From Tethya wilhelma (taxonomy: Eukaryota; Porifera; Demospongiae; Tethyida; Tethyidae), in NCBI GenBank assembly GCA_964030475.1, contig CAXIPT010000003.1, positions 4,400,131-4,464,130 of the forward strand: 64,000 bases of DNA, written 5' to 3'. Shown here one piece after another: positions 47,601-57,948 of this stretch. Every line of letters starts with the position of its first letter. Within the stretch, counting starts at the first letter, position 1. The notes under the pieces are model-generated. The model had not been told where the DNA came from, made no database searches, and was given only the letters and a program-made list of their open reading frames with translations. A program made the position numbers and the translations under genes.

Positions 47601-50600
47601 GTATTGATTTGGCAGCGCGGTCCGCCATAACCACTGGGACAGGCACACTCAAACGTGTCCGCTAGACTGGTACAGTTGCCACCATTGGCACAAGGGTCTG
47701 GGTCGCAAAAGTCTACCATTTCCACATCACACAGCATGCCAGTGTAACCAGGATCGCACGCACACTCAATGAGAGTGCTATTGATGGCTACACATGATCC
47801 ATTGACACACTGATTTATCTCGCACGGGTCAATTTGACTCTCACAAAAGATCCCAGTGTAACCTTGAGGACAGTCACAGGCAAAGTCATTCACTAGATCT
47901 CTACATGTTGCTCCATTCATGCACTGGTTTGAAATACACTCATTTATATCCTCTTCACAGAACGTTCCGTTGTATCCTTCGGGGCACTCACAAGTAAAGC
48001 TGTTGATAAGGTCTTGACATGTTGCTCCATTCATGCACTGGTCCGGAATACACTCGTTCAGCTCCTCTTCACAGAAGGTTCCCGTGAACCCAGGGTCACA
48101 AAGACACGAGAAAGACCCATTGATGTTTACACAGGTACCATTCATGCAGAGATCGACAGTCAATATGTCGCACTCATTGATGTCCGACTCACACAGACGA
48201 CCTGTATAGCCTTCTGGACACATGCAAGAAAATGATCCGAACACGTTTACGCAGGTTGCTTGATTCATGCAAGGCTGAACAGTAGCACATTCATCGATAT
48301 CGACTTCACAGTCCATGCCAGATGTTCCTTCAAGACATTCACACTCGTATCCTGCCACTCTGTCGACACAGGTTCCATTGTTCTGGCAAGGACTGAGCAG
48401 TAAACATTCATCAATATCCTCCTCACACTGCACTCCTGTGAAGCCTTCTCTACACACACATGAAAATGAATTGATTTCGTCCACGCAAGTGCCGTTATTG
48501 TCACAAGGATTAGAAAGACACTCATTGATGTCTTCTTCACAGAGCTGTCCCATAAAGCCACTGAAGCAGTCACACATGAAGCTACCGATCGTATTCCTAC
48601 AGGTACCATTTGAGCATGGCATTTGGGAGCACTCATCCACATCCAAACCACAGCGGCTACCAGTAAAAGTAGTTGGACAGGCACATACAAAAGAACCGAT
48701 TGTGTTTGTGCAAGTTCCTCCGTTCATGCAAGGATTGGTGTCATATTCACATTCGTTTCTGTCCAGCTCACAAAACTCTCCTGTGTAGCCTTCAAGGCAG
48801 ATACACTCCACTCCAAGGTCGAGGTCCAAGAGATCTCCAGAGCCAAGTGTTTCAGTGCCACTACCAGACGAGGCTATGGGTTGGCACGTAGCATTGTTCA
48901 GACAAGAGCAGTTGAGACATTCCTCAAGGTTGAGTTGGGACTGGCATTCATCACCATAGTAGCACTGAGGACACATACACTCAAATGCATTAACCAGATC
49001 AATACACGTGCCTCCGTTTGTACACGGATCAGGAGAGCACTCGTTTATGTCTTCTTCGCAGAACTCTCCAGTGTATCCAGCAGAGCAGCTGCACTCGGTA
49101 ACTGTGGGGGATATTGGAACACAGGTGGCATTGTTCTGACAGAGTGTTGAGTCACATGGGTCCAGTACAACCTCACAGTCTCTTCCAGTATATCCAACTG
49201 TGCAGTTGCACAAATAGTCGTTCACCTGATCTTCACAGGTAGCTCCATTTTGGCATGGGTCTGGGACACAATCGTCAATATTACTTTCACAATTTGTTCC
49301 GGTATAGCCAAGTGTGCAGCTGCATGTGTAACCATTAACTTGGTCTTGACAGGTGGCTCCATTTTGGCATGGGTCTGGATCACAGTCATCAATATTGACT
49401 TCGCAGTTTTCTCCGGTATATCCAAGTGTACAGTTGCACAGATAGTCGTTCACCAGATCTTCACAGGTAGCTCCATTTTGACAGGGATTAGGATTGCAAT
49501 CATTTACATTGACCTCACAGTCTGTTCCTGTGTATCCAATTGAACAATTGCAGGTATAGCCATTAACTTGGTCTTCACAAGTCGCTCCATTTTGACATGG
49601 GTCTGGATCACAATCATCAATATCAGTTTCACATTGCTCTCCAGTGTATCCAGCTGTACACATGCAATCAATTTCCGTAGGAGATACTTGAATACAGGTG
49701 GCATTGTTTTGACAGAGATTCTCTTCCGGTATATCCGAGTGTACAGTTGCACAAATAGTCGTTCACTAGATCTTCACATGTGGCTCCATTTTGGCATTGG
49801 TCTGGGTCACAATCGTCAATGTTACTTTCACAATTTGTTCCGGAATAGCCAAGTGTGCAGTTGCATGTGTAACCATTGACTTGGTCTTGACAGGTGGCTC
49901 CATTTTGGCATGGGTCTGGGACACAATCATCAATATTGACTTCACAATTTTCTCCGGTATATCCAAGTGAACAGTTGCACAAATAGTCGTTCACCAGATC
50001 TTCACAGGTAGCTCCATTTTGACAGGGATTAGGATTGCAATCATTTACATTGACCTCACAGTCTGTTCCTGTGTATCCAATTGAACAATTGCAAGTATAG
50101 CCATTAACTTGGTCTTCACAGGTAGCTCCATTTTGACATGGGTCTGGATCACAATCATCAATATTGACTTCACAGTTCATACTGGTATATCCATCGGCAC
50201 AAATACAGCTGTAGCCATTTACCCGGTCTTCACAAGTAGCTCCATTTTGACATGGGTCCGGGTCACAATCATCAATATCAGTTTCACATTGCTCTCCAGT
50301 GTATCCAGCTGTACACGTGCAATCAATTTCCGTAGGAGATACTTGAATACAGGTGGCATTGTTTTGACAGAGAGTGGGGTCACATAGGGTCAGTTCAACT
50401 TCACAATCTGTTCCAGTGAAGCCCGGTGAGCACTGGCAGTAATATTCATTGACTTGGTCCATGCAGGTAGCACCATTTTGACACGTGTTTTCAACACAAT
50501 CGTCGATATTGACTTCACAGTCTCTTCCGGTATATCCGAGTGTACAGTTGCACAAATAGTCGTTCACTAGATCTTCACACGTGGCTCCATTTTGGCATGG

Positions 50601-52624
50601 GTCTGGGTCACAATCGTCAATGTTACTTTCACAGTCTGTTCCGGTATAGCCAATTGAACAATTGCAGGTATAGCCATTAACTTGGTCTTGACAGGTGGCT
50701 CCATTTTGACATGGGTCTGGATCACAATCATCAATATTGACTTCACAGTTCATACCGGTATATCCATCAGCACACACACAGCTGTAGCTATTGACCTGGT
50801 CTCCACATGTGGCTCCATTTTGGCATGGGTCTGGGTCGCAATCGTCAATGTTGACTTCGCAGTTTTCTCCAGTAAAACCTGGCGTACAGCTACAGTCATA
50901 ACCATTGATGGTATCCTCGCATGTCCCATTATTCTCACATGGGTTTGGATCACACTCGTCTATCTCCGCTTCACAATTCACACCAGTAAAACCACCAGCA
51001 CATTGACAAATGTACGTGCCATTTTCTGCGTCTGAGCAACTGCCACCATTCATACAAGGTGAGGTGGAACAAGGTCGTGGAGTCTCGCACCTGTCTCCTT
51101 CGAATCCAAGTGGGCATTCGCACATGAAATCGTCAAAGAGGTCAATACAGCTTCCACCATTGGAGCATGGATTCGGCAGGCATTCGTCTATGTTGATCTG
51201 ACACTGGTCTCCTGTGAATCCGGGATCACAAACACAAGTGAAGGTGTTCACTCCATCTTCACACATCGAATTTGACGGACAAGGTTGACTGGCACAATCG
51301 TCTATGTCTATTTCGCACTCTCTTCCAGTGTAGCCGTCCATGCACACACATTCAAAGCCCAACAGGAAGCTGTCTGCACACTCAACGGTGTTGTTACTAC
51401 ACGGTTCATAGGCACAGGTGACTCGTACCTCCTCACATCTAGTGCCAGCGAATCCATCGAGGCAGTCGCAGTAAAACATGCCAAAAGGAAGGTCATAACA
51501 AGTGGCTCCATTTTCACAGGGGTCCATGATGCAGCTATCCACGTCCAGCTCGCAGTTTTGTCCAGTGTAGCCAGGAGTACAATCACACGTGTAGCTGATG
51601 TGACCATCGACACAAGTGCCTCCATTTCTACAAGGCTGGTTGAATCGTGCACAGTCATCAACGGACTGTTCGCAATGTTCCCCTGTCCAACCATTGGCAC
51701 AAAAACACTCATATCCTAGTCCAACTTCCCTCTCTTGGCAATATCCGAAATTTTCGCAAGGCATGATCAGTTCACACTCGTCAATATCTCCCGTACAGTT
51801 GGTCCCAGTGAATCCCGGCATACAGATACACTCGTACCCATTAATTCGGTCCACACAAGTCCCGCCAAAGGAGCACGGATCAGGCTCGCAATCGTCAATA
51901 TCAGTCTCGCATGCTGCTCCCGTGAAACCAGGTGTACAGTCGCAACGAAAGTCATTCACTTCGTCAATGCAGCTGCCATTGTTGCAAACCACTCCGATGC
52001 AGTCGTCTATTTGCTCCTCGCAGTTTGGGCCGGTGAAATCTGCTTCACATGCACAAGAATAGTTACCGACGAGGTCCATACAAGTTCCTCCGTTGCGACA
52101 GGAATCTGGAGAACAGTCGTTGATGTTTGTCTCACAATTCTGACCAGTGTAGCCCAAACTACACATGCACCTGAAGCTGCTCCCGTCATCCATACAAGTT
52201 CCACCATTCAAGCAGCTGTCTTGCTGGCATCCGTTCAGGCTTATGGTACAGTTTACGAGTGGACCATCAAATCCAGGTGCACAATCACAGATGTATCCTC
52301 GGTCCAAGTCATTGCACGTTCCTCCATTCTGGCAGGGATTGGGAACACAGTCGTTTCTAGCTTCGCAGTTGTCACCTTTGAACTCTTCAGGACAGCTGCA
52401 GGTGTAGCCGTTGACTCTGTCTGTGCATGTGCCTCCATTTTGACACGGTTGTGATTGGCATTCATTGATCTCAATGCAGCTGCTGTTATTGGAAGGGTCT
52501 TCCTCGTATCCTGGAGAGCATCCACACAAGAAGTCAGAGCATTGCTGTGAAGGCGGTAGACAGTCACCGATGCAAGCTCTTTCTGGCCTGCAAGCATCTA
52601 GAAGGATTGATCTGTAAGTTGTAG

Positions 52625-52704
<80 letters not shown>

Positions 52705-54805
52705 ATTATTATGAATGCCCAACACCAACAATTTCTTGTATAATATAACTTTGGTATAACTTTAACCTACCTGTTAGCAGCGGAGGCAGTCGGATCAAAC
52801 AGTCTGAGAGGTATGGTTGGTGATGTGGTGTGTGAGGGAGAGAACATGCATCCAACAAAGGTGGCCAAGTCCTCCTCTGCTGTAGTTCCTTGTGGAACAA
52901 TACCCAAGTTGGAAGGTATTCCACCGATCCACAACATAGGTGGATGGGTAAAACCACTCCTGAGAACTAAGTGAAGTAAATGTGCATTATTATAATGGTG
53001 AATCCAATCATTTAATTTTATCTCCTACCATTTAACAAGACCTCTTGGATGCCATCAACATTCAAGTCAACTTGACCATTTTGAAAAGTCAGTTGTACTC
53101 TGTGCCTTTGACCATCATTGTAGACACTATCTGTGCTTCCTTGGAAACTGGAGCCTTGAAGCCCAAAATTGTTGTTGAATGTGACTCTAATGCGGCCGCC
53201 TTGTAGATTTATGATGATGTAATTTTGAAACACATCCATATCATTCCAGAATAAAGCCAGCAAACCAGTTGACTTTCTGTAGGAGCAGAGAAAAGTTACG
53301 TTTGTCAAGGTTCATGCTTGCAACATAGACAGCTGTTCTCATTTGTAAGTTACTAAGGCATTAGTATTTATGTAAGCCTGCATGTGCCACACAGCTATAT
53401 ATATATACCTGGTTTGAAAGTCAATCTGGAACTGGAAATAAGGGGCATTAAAAGGATCATTTTCAATGTCAAATTGAAGGTAAGAGTCAGGTCCAGTTAG
53501 AGTGAAACTGGTTGAAACTAGGCATTGATTATCAGAACAACCCATTGCGACACCATTTGACAAACTTCCGCTGTGAAGATCAACTTGAAGTGCATCTGTT
53601 CGGACATACTCCATGCACGTTCGAGCCTGCAGTGAGTGCATGCATGCATGCATGGTGAATAGTAGAGCATGATCTGTGTCTATGTATGCATGTGTGTGTT
53701 CACTCTTAAAATAGATTGTGTGTGTTCGGCAAATGGCTAGCTATTATTCATACAGCAACAATGAACGCAAATATTTTACGAAATATGCATACATTAATAT
53801 TCATTGGGTAAACTAGTATTCATTCACATTGTATGAGGGTGGCAGCAGCACACACATGCTGCAGCCTCATGCACATTCTCCACCCACCTCTCCACCTCCT
53901 GTGGAGGATGGAATACCACCAATGTAGAGTGGACCAAGGAGAGAACTAAAATCGACACCATTGAAACTCATGAGGATGTTAGTCGGCACTTGGTTTCCAT
54001 TGATCGTGGCAGCCAAGGCTGCTCCACCTTGTCCAAGACCAGTCAGAGTTAAGCTGTACCATACATTTCTTGTGAAGGAAAAGTCCAGAGAAAATATCTG
54101 TAGAGTGGAAAGAAAGCATTAATTTTTGTACAATGCCACAATCCAAATCATACCTTTATTTATATAATGACATGTAAGGCATTATGTTTATATATATTAA
54201 CCCTTGCCATGCACAATGTCATGCACACTTGAATTTGTTGTGAATAGCAGCTAGTGGAAAAACCTCTCCCTGAAAGCACATGGAAGGTATGACATTCTGA
54301 TATCAATGCATCCCTCTTGATCAACTGCATGCCCCCACAAAATCCATGCAGTGTCCACACACATACCTGTCTTCCCATTCCTGGCCCAGGATTGTATGTT
54401 AGGATCAACTGGGACTGCACCACTGCAATGTCCAACTGCAGCTGGTTAGTGGCGGAGTCCCTCACTTGGAGGAGTTGGAAATCCTCTTGACAAGAACGGA
54501 ATCTCATCTCCAGCCTCCTCTCTGCTCCATTGAGCTGAGAGCTGGCATTTGAGTAGCCACTGTAGCTAGAGGATGATGAATAGAAGGCAGCTGCTGTTCC
54601 ACTAGTGCCTTGAGAGTTTGATACACCTGCAATGAATTGTATATTAAAGCAATGATCAAAATGTGGTACTTTTTCCCTCTCTATACAGTATGCCATTGAT
54701 GGCTTGAGAATAATTATTAATGGTCATACCAATTAGGCTAGCCAGCAGTAGGACCACAGAGAGACACCACATGGGTCGAGGCAATATTGGTCCACTTCGT
54801 GTCAT
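41675..54805 (-). CDS. CRB: Crumbs-type receptor: LamG modules, giant EGF array, TM, ERLI tail (one frame break)
   Basis: Exons 54805-54730 (signal peptide, WCLSVVLLLASLIG), 54626-54367, 54097-53888, 53626-53409, 53276-53029, 52966-52771, and one 10.9 kb exon 52611-41675. The N-terminal ~400 residues hold laminin-G-type modules (LGPLYIGGIPSS, MLWIGGIPSNLG, FVGCMFSPSH). Roughly 90 EGF domains follow, many calcium-binding (DIDECDPNPC.NGATC type). The membrane segment LIIGVVVGVVVLLTVLSLVVVCVVF is followed by a ~43-residue tail with a basic stretch, ESYSPSKVE and C-terminal KERLI. YSPS (FERM site) and ERLI (PDZ ligand for PALS1/Stardust) are the diagnostic motifs of Crumbs, which sets apical polarity in epithelia. 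The total is about 4,050 residues, larger than fly or human Crumbs. The reading frame breaks near 49,720 inside near-identical repeats. Notch is excluded: no LNR, ankyrin or large intracellular region. Confidence 0.88.
43550..45335 (-). repeat. Recent ~880 bp tandem duplication within the Crumbs EGF array
   Basis: Two consecutive units of about 880 bp (roughly 43.55-44.45 and 44.45-45.33 kb) are nearly identical at the DNA level. Markers such as TCACTTGAATTGCAAACTAG recur at an offset of 879 and AACAGTTGGTGCCTG at 885, so the units differ by a six-base in-frame change plus scattered substitutions. The unit encodes several EGF domains with NGTQTSYVCECDSGFTGQNC and CMDLTNNFACMCEPSYTG. Confidence 0.85.
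49220..50880 (-). repeat. Block of highly similar EGF repeats in Crumbs
   Basis: About 1.7 kb of ~114 bp EGF units of the type CDPDPCQNGATCEDQVNGYTCNC.IGYTGTDCE, several nearly identical in nucleotides (for example around 49.5, 50.05 and 50.65 kb). This is the most homogeneous part of the array and contains the frame break. Confidence 0.85.
49700..49740 (-). other. CRB: Frame break in Crumbs at an EGF repeat junction
   Basis: Reading from upstream, the frame runs NDYLCNCTLGYTGRE and then out of frame to a stop at 49668. The correct sequence LCQNNATCIQVSPTEIDC resumes in a different frame within a few bases (near 49,720). In the parallel copy near 50,380-50,530, the same two segments are separated by more than one whole EGF domain. 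So a stretch of repeat has been dropped here, out of frame. Assembly collapse is the likely cause; a genuine deletion would truncate the receptor before its membrane anchor. Confidence 0.85.
52627..52702. repeat. (GT)n(GA)n microsatellite in Crumbs intron 6
   Basis: A GT run followed directly by a GA run, within the 159 bp intron before the giant exon. Confidence 0.95.
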
Positions 54806-55132
54806 CTCATAGGTCTGTAGGGGGGCGTGACTTGACCCTGTCTTCTTTTGTTCTTTGATGATGCGCTGATACTGACTTTCCGTTGAGCAACAACTCCCCA
54901 GTCGTTCAGTACTAGTAGCAATAGCAATACAAGTGCTGCTCTCCTCTGCAAGATAGACCTCTCTGACACGGTAACAGTATGGGAAAAACTATCAACAAAC
55001 ACAGGGTCTTCAGCTCCTCCCCTCAACTAGGCAAACTAAAAGGGGAGGGGCTCTTTGTGCAAAAAAAAGTGGAAAAGGTCGGCAGCTCAAACATTTGACC
55101 TTTGACCTCCACGTGGCTCGTTCAATTGCAAC
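54806..55132. promoter_or_regulatory. Divergent promoter region Crumbs / PMPCA
   Basis: 327 bp between two divergent start codons. A minus-strand ORF here (55026-54802, with an LLLLL stretch) overlaps the Crumbs ATG in another frame and is probably chance or a leader ORF. Promoter function is inferred from position. Confidence 0.5.
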
Positions 55133-57447
55133 ATGCTGAACATGTCACAGTTCAATAGGATTTCCAGGCATTTCTTGCCCAGAAGACTACTGTTGTCAAC
55201 AAGGCGTGGATCTTCTTATCCTCAACACTCTCTAAAAGAGCCGGTACCTGGATTAGTCTTTCCAACAGGTACCAGTGGAATTCCTCAGCACACCACACAC
55301 ACCAGGATCACCAGACTGGAGAATGGATTGAGAGTGGCCTCCCAGGAAGCTTTCGGCCAGTACAGCACTGTTGGAGGTATTAAAAAACAGTGTCTATTAT
55401 TAATATAGTTGTAGAAACTTTGTGAGAAGAAATGTGTTGGCTACAGTATTAGTGGATGCAGGATCAAGGTATGAAGTTAACTGCACCAGTGGGGTTACAC
55501 ATTTTCTACAAAAGATGGCTTTTCAGGTATGTGTGAAATATTGTTGAGGTAGCTACTCATTCAGTCGTGTCGAGTGATTTGATTTGTGAGTACTTTGAAT
55601 ACTAGAGTACGTCAATGTTTCCTGATCGAGAATCCCTCATGAATGAGCTTGAGAAATATGGTGGTGTGTATGACTGTCAGAAGTTTAGGGACGTCATGAT
55701 GTACTCTCTGTCGGTGTTCTCCTTCAGTCTACCGAGAGCCATGGAGGTTCTTGCAGACTGCATCTTGAAACCTCAACTAACAGAAGAAGAAGTATGGGTG
55801 GTTGAAAATCCTACTATGTGTGCTATATAGCTTTCAATTGATTTCCTTTTTTCCCCCCTCCAAGCTCGAAGCAACACGTCAGGCCATTGAATTTGAACTG
55901 GAGGACATTTATGATGGACCAAATTCTGAACCTCTTCTTATAGAGCTGATCCACCAGGCAGCTTACAGAAGCAACACACTCGGTTTACCCAGCATCTGCC
56001 CAAAGGAGAACCTGAACAAAGTCACCACAAAGGAACTGAAACAATTTCTGTCGTCGTACTACTCCCCTTCGAGGATGGTTCTGGCAGCTGTCAATGTGGA
56101 TCACGACCAGCTGGTGGACTTGACCAAACAGTACTTTGTCGATGTGACGACTGCTTGGGATGGGGTGGAGCATCTCGGTATTGACCAATCAGTCTCTCAA
56201 TATTCACCGGGCGAAGTCAAGGTACACTATAGCTAAGACTATTACCCACCTCAATTTTTTCACACACTACTCTTTTTAAATTTTCATAACTTTTTTGTAT
56301 TCTGGTCAGATTGAGCGTCATGGTCCTCCTGTGGTGGGTCCCAACCCTCTACCTGAGCTGACTCACGTGGCAGTAGCTCTTGAGAGTTGTTCTTTTCTTG
56401 AAGAGGATTTCTTTCCCTTTGCCGTCCTCAACTCGTACATGGGTGGCGGGGGGTCATTTTCAGCCGGTGGGCCAGGGAAAGGGATGTACACACACATCTA
56501 TCAGGATGTGCTGACTCAGCACCACTGGGTGTACTGGGCCATGGCACAGAATCATGCCTATTCTGACTCTGGGATCTTCTGTCTGTGTGGAAGTGCACAC
56601 CCCAAGAAGGTATCGCTTTGATTTGCCAATTGGTACATGTTTTGCCAATCTGCAATGTGTGACTCGACTTTAGTTTTGACATGAGACATTTAATGCTTGA
56701 TCAATGTAGCCATCAACTAATAATTATGTTCTTGACAATCATCGAAGTTTGTGTACTGATATGTGCATACACTTCTAAACAGGCGAGAGAGTTAACTGAA
56801 GTATTGTGCCAACAGTTTCATCACATGACAAACCAACCAAATGAGGTAGGTATGTACACATACCGTATAGCGGGAAAGTTTCATGGTGTCAAACTTTCAC
56901 GGATGTCTCTAGTCAAACTTTTTTTGCAGCCTAACTTTCACGGATGAGCTGTGCGAGCCCATATGTATAATACAATATGGAAAATTTCACGGATGGATCG
57001 TGATCCATGAAACCCGTGAAAGTCAAACCCTGCAAAACTTTCCCGCTGTATGGTACACCTCCTTGCCTGCCAGCTAGGCTGACCTCCTTGCATGTCTTCT
57101 TTGAATTACATGCTGCTAGCTGTTGTTGGAATGGTGTTTTGTTTTGTTTCTCTCATGCATAGGGTGCGTTATTGAGAGCTAAACAGCAGCTCAAGTCAGC
57201 CATGATGATGAATTTGGAGTCAAAGCTCATTGTCTTTGAAGACATAGCAAGGTGAGTTAGTGTGATGGTTGCAATGGTTGAGGATTCAACAGAAATAGTT
57301 CAAGATCGGCTGAACGTTGTTCTCATTCTAGACAAGTTCTTGGACAAGACATGAAATATACTCCAGAAGAATTGAGTCAGAAAATTGGTATGCAGGACAT
57401 AATAATATAAATTACCGAGCATACATTACTGCAAAGTATCACACACA

Positions 57448-57480
<33 letters not shown>

Positions 57481-57481
57481 N

Positions 57482-57571
<90 letters not shown>

Positions 57572-57746
57572 TGCTGTAACTGGCGAAGACATAGCAAGAG
57601 TTGGGAAGAGGTTGCTTGAGAATAATCACTCCATGGCTGTTGTTGGAGACCTCACACACGTGCCAACTAAAAGTGAGGTACAAGAAGCACTGTTTAAGAA
57701 TGGAGGGACTTTCAAGTCAAAGAGAAGCAGACTCTTCTTCAGATAG
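55133..57746 (+). CDS. PMPCA: Mitochondrial processing peptidase alpha subunit
   Basis: Exons 55133-55376, 55447-55526, 55606-55791, 55865-56221, 56310-56609, 56783-56845, 57163-57251, 57332-57387 and 57571-57746 give 516 residues (human 525). An Arg/Ser-rich mitochondrial targeting start ([20 protein letters not shown]) precedes the M16 peptidase fold ([32 protein letters not shown]). The zinc motif HxxEH of the beta subunit is replaced by THFLQKMAF, as expected for the non-catalytic alpha subunit. The Gly-rich substrate loop typical of alpha is present ([18 protein letters not shown]). The subunit recognises presequences and works with PMPCB in the matrix. The ATG at 55142 is an alternative start. 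The last acceptor lies at the end of a ~130 bp (CA)n run with an N at 57481. Confidence 0.96.
56863..57056. mobile_element. Foldback MITE-like element in PMPCA intron 6
   Basis: The ends are inverted repeats: ACCGTATAGCGGGAAAGTTTC at 56863-56883 and its near-complement ACTTTCCCGCTGTATGGTAC at 57036-57055. Inside, further inverted segments contain TTTCACGGAT and CCGTGAAAGT. About 190 bp, non-coding, with no ORF: a miniature inverted-repeat element. A diverged relative lies at 60834-60961. Short TA-containing flanks suggest a TA or similar target site, not proven. Confidence 0.75.
57440..57570. repeat. Long (CA)n run ending in a PMPCA splice acceptor, with an N
   Basis: About 130 bp of CA with an N at 57481 (length therefore uncertain). 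Its final CAG at 57568-57570 is the acceptor of the last PMPCA exon. Confidence 0.95.
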
Positions 57747-57948
57747 TAGCACTAGTTCTAATTAATGCACACTGCAATGGATATTATCAGCTAAAAATAT
57801 ATATACCCACTGTTATCAATAATTTGTTTATATTTATGCTATAAAACTCTATGGTGAAACATAAACCAAAGTGATTTTGAGGTACAAAAGTGAACACATG
57901 TATATACAAAATATAATACTTTCTATAATAAATATAATATGCAGTGAT

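Noticed and set aside
42000..52600. Many long open frames on the plus strand and in other minus frames across the EGF region
   Set aside because: They mirror the repeat structure of the real Crumbs frame and lack domain logic or splice signals.
41675..52611. CRISPR-like or satellite DNA because of regular short repeats
   Set aside because: The periodicity is that of EGF codons (about 114 bp) with an open frame and conserved cysteines; it is protein-coding.
41675..54805. Notch or a fibropellin-type secreted EGF protein
   Set aside because: There is no LNR or ankyrin region, and the membrane segment with YSPS and ERLI tail identifies Crumbs.
54802..55026. A 74-residue minus-strand ORF with a leucine-rich stretch upstream of Crumbs
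   Set aside because: It overlaps the Crumbs start codon in another frame, and the splice-matched signal peptide at 54805 fits better; at most a leader ORF.
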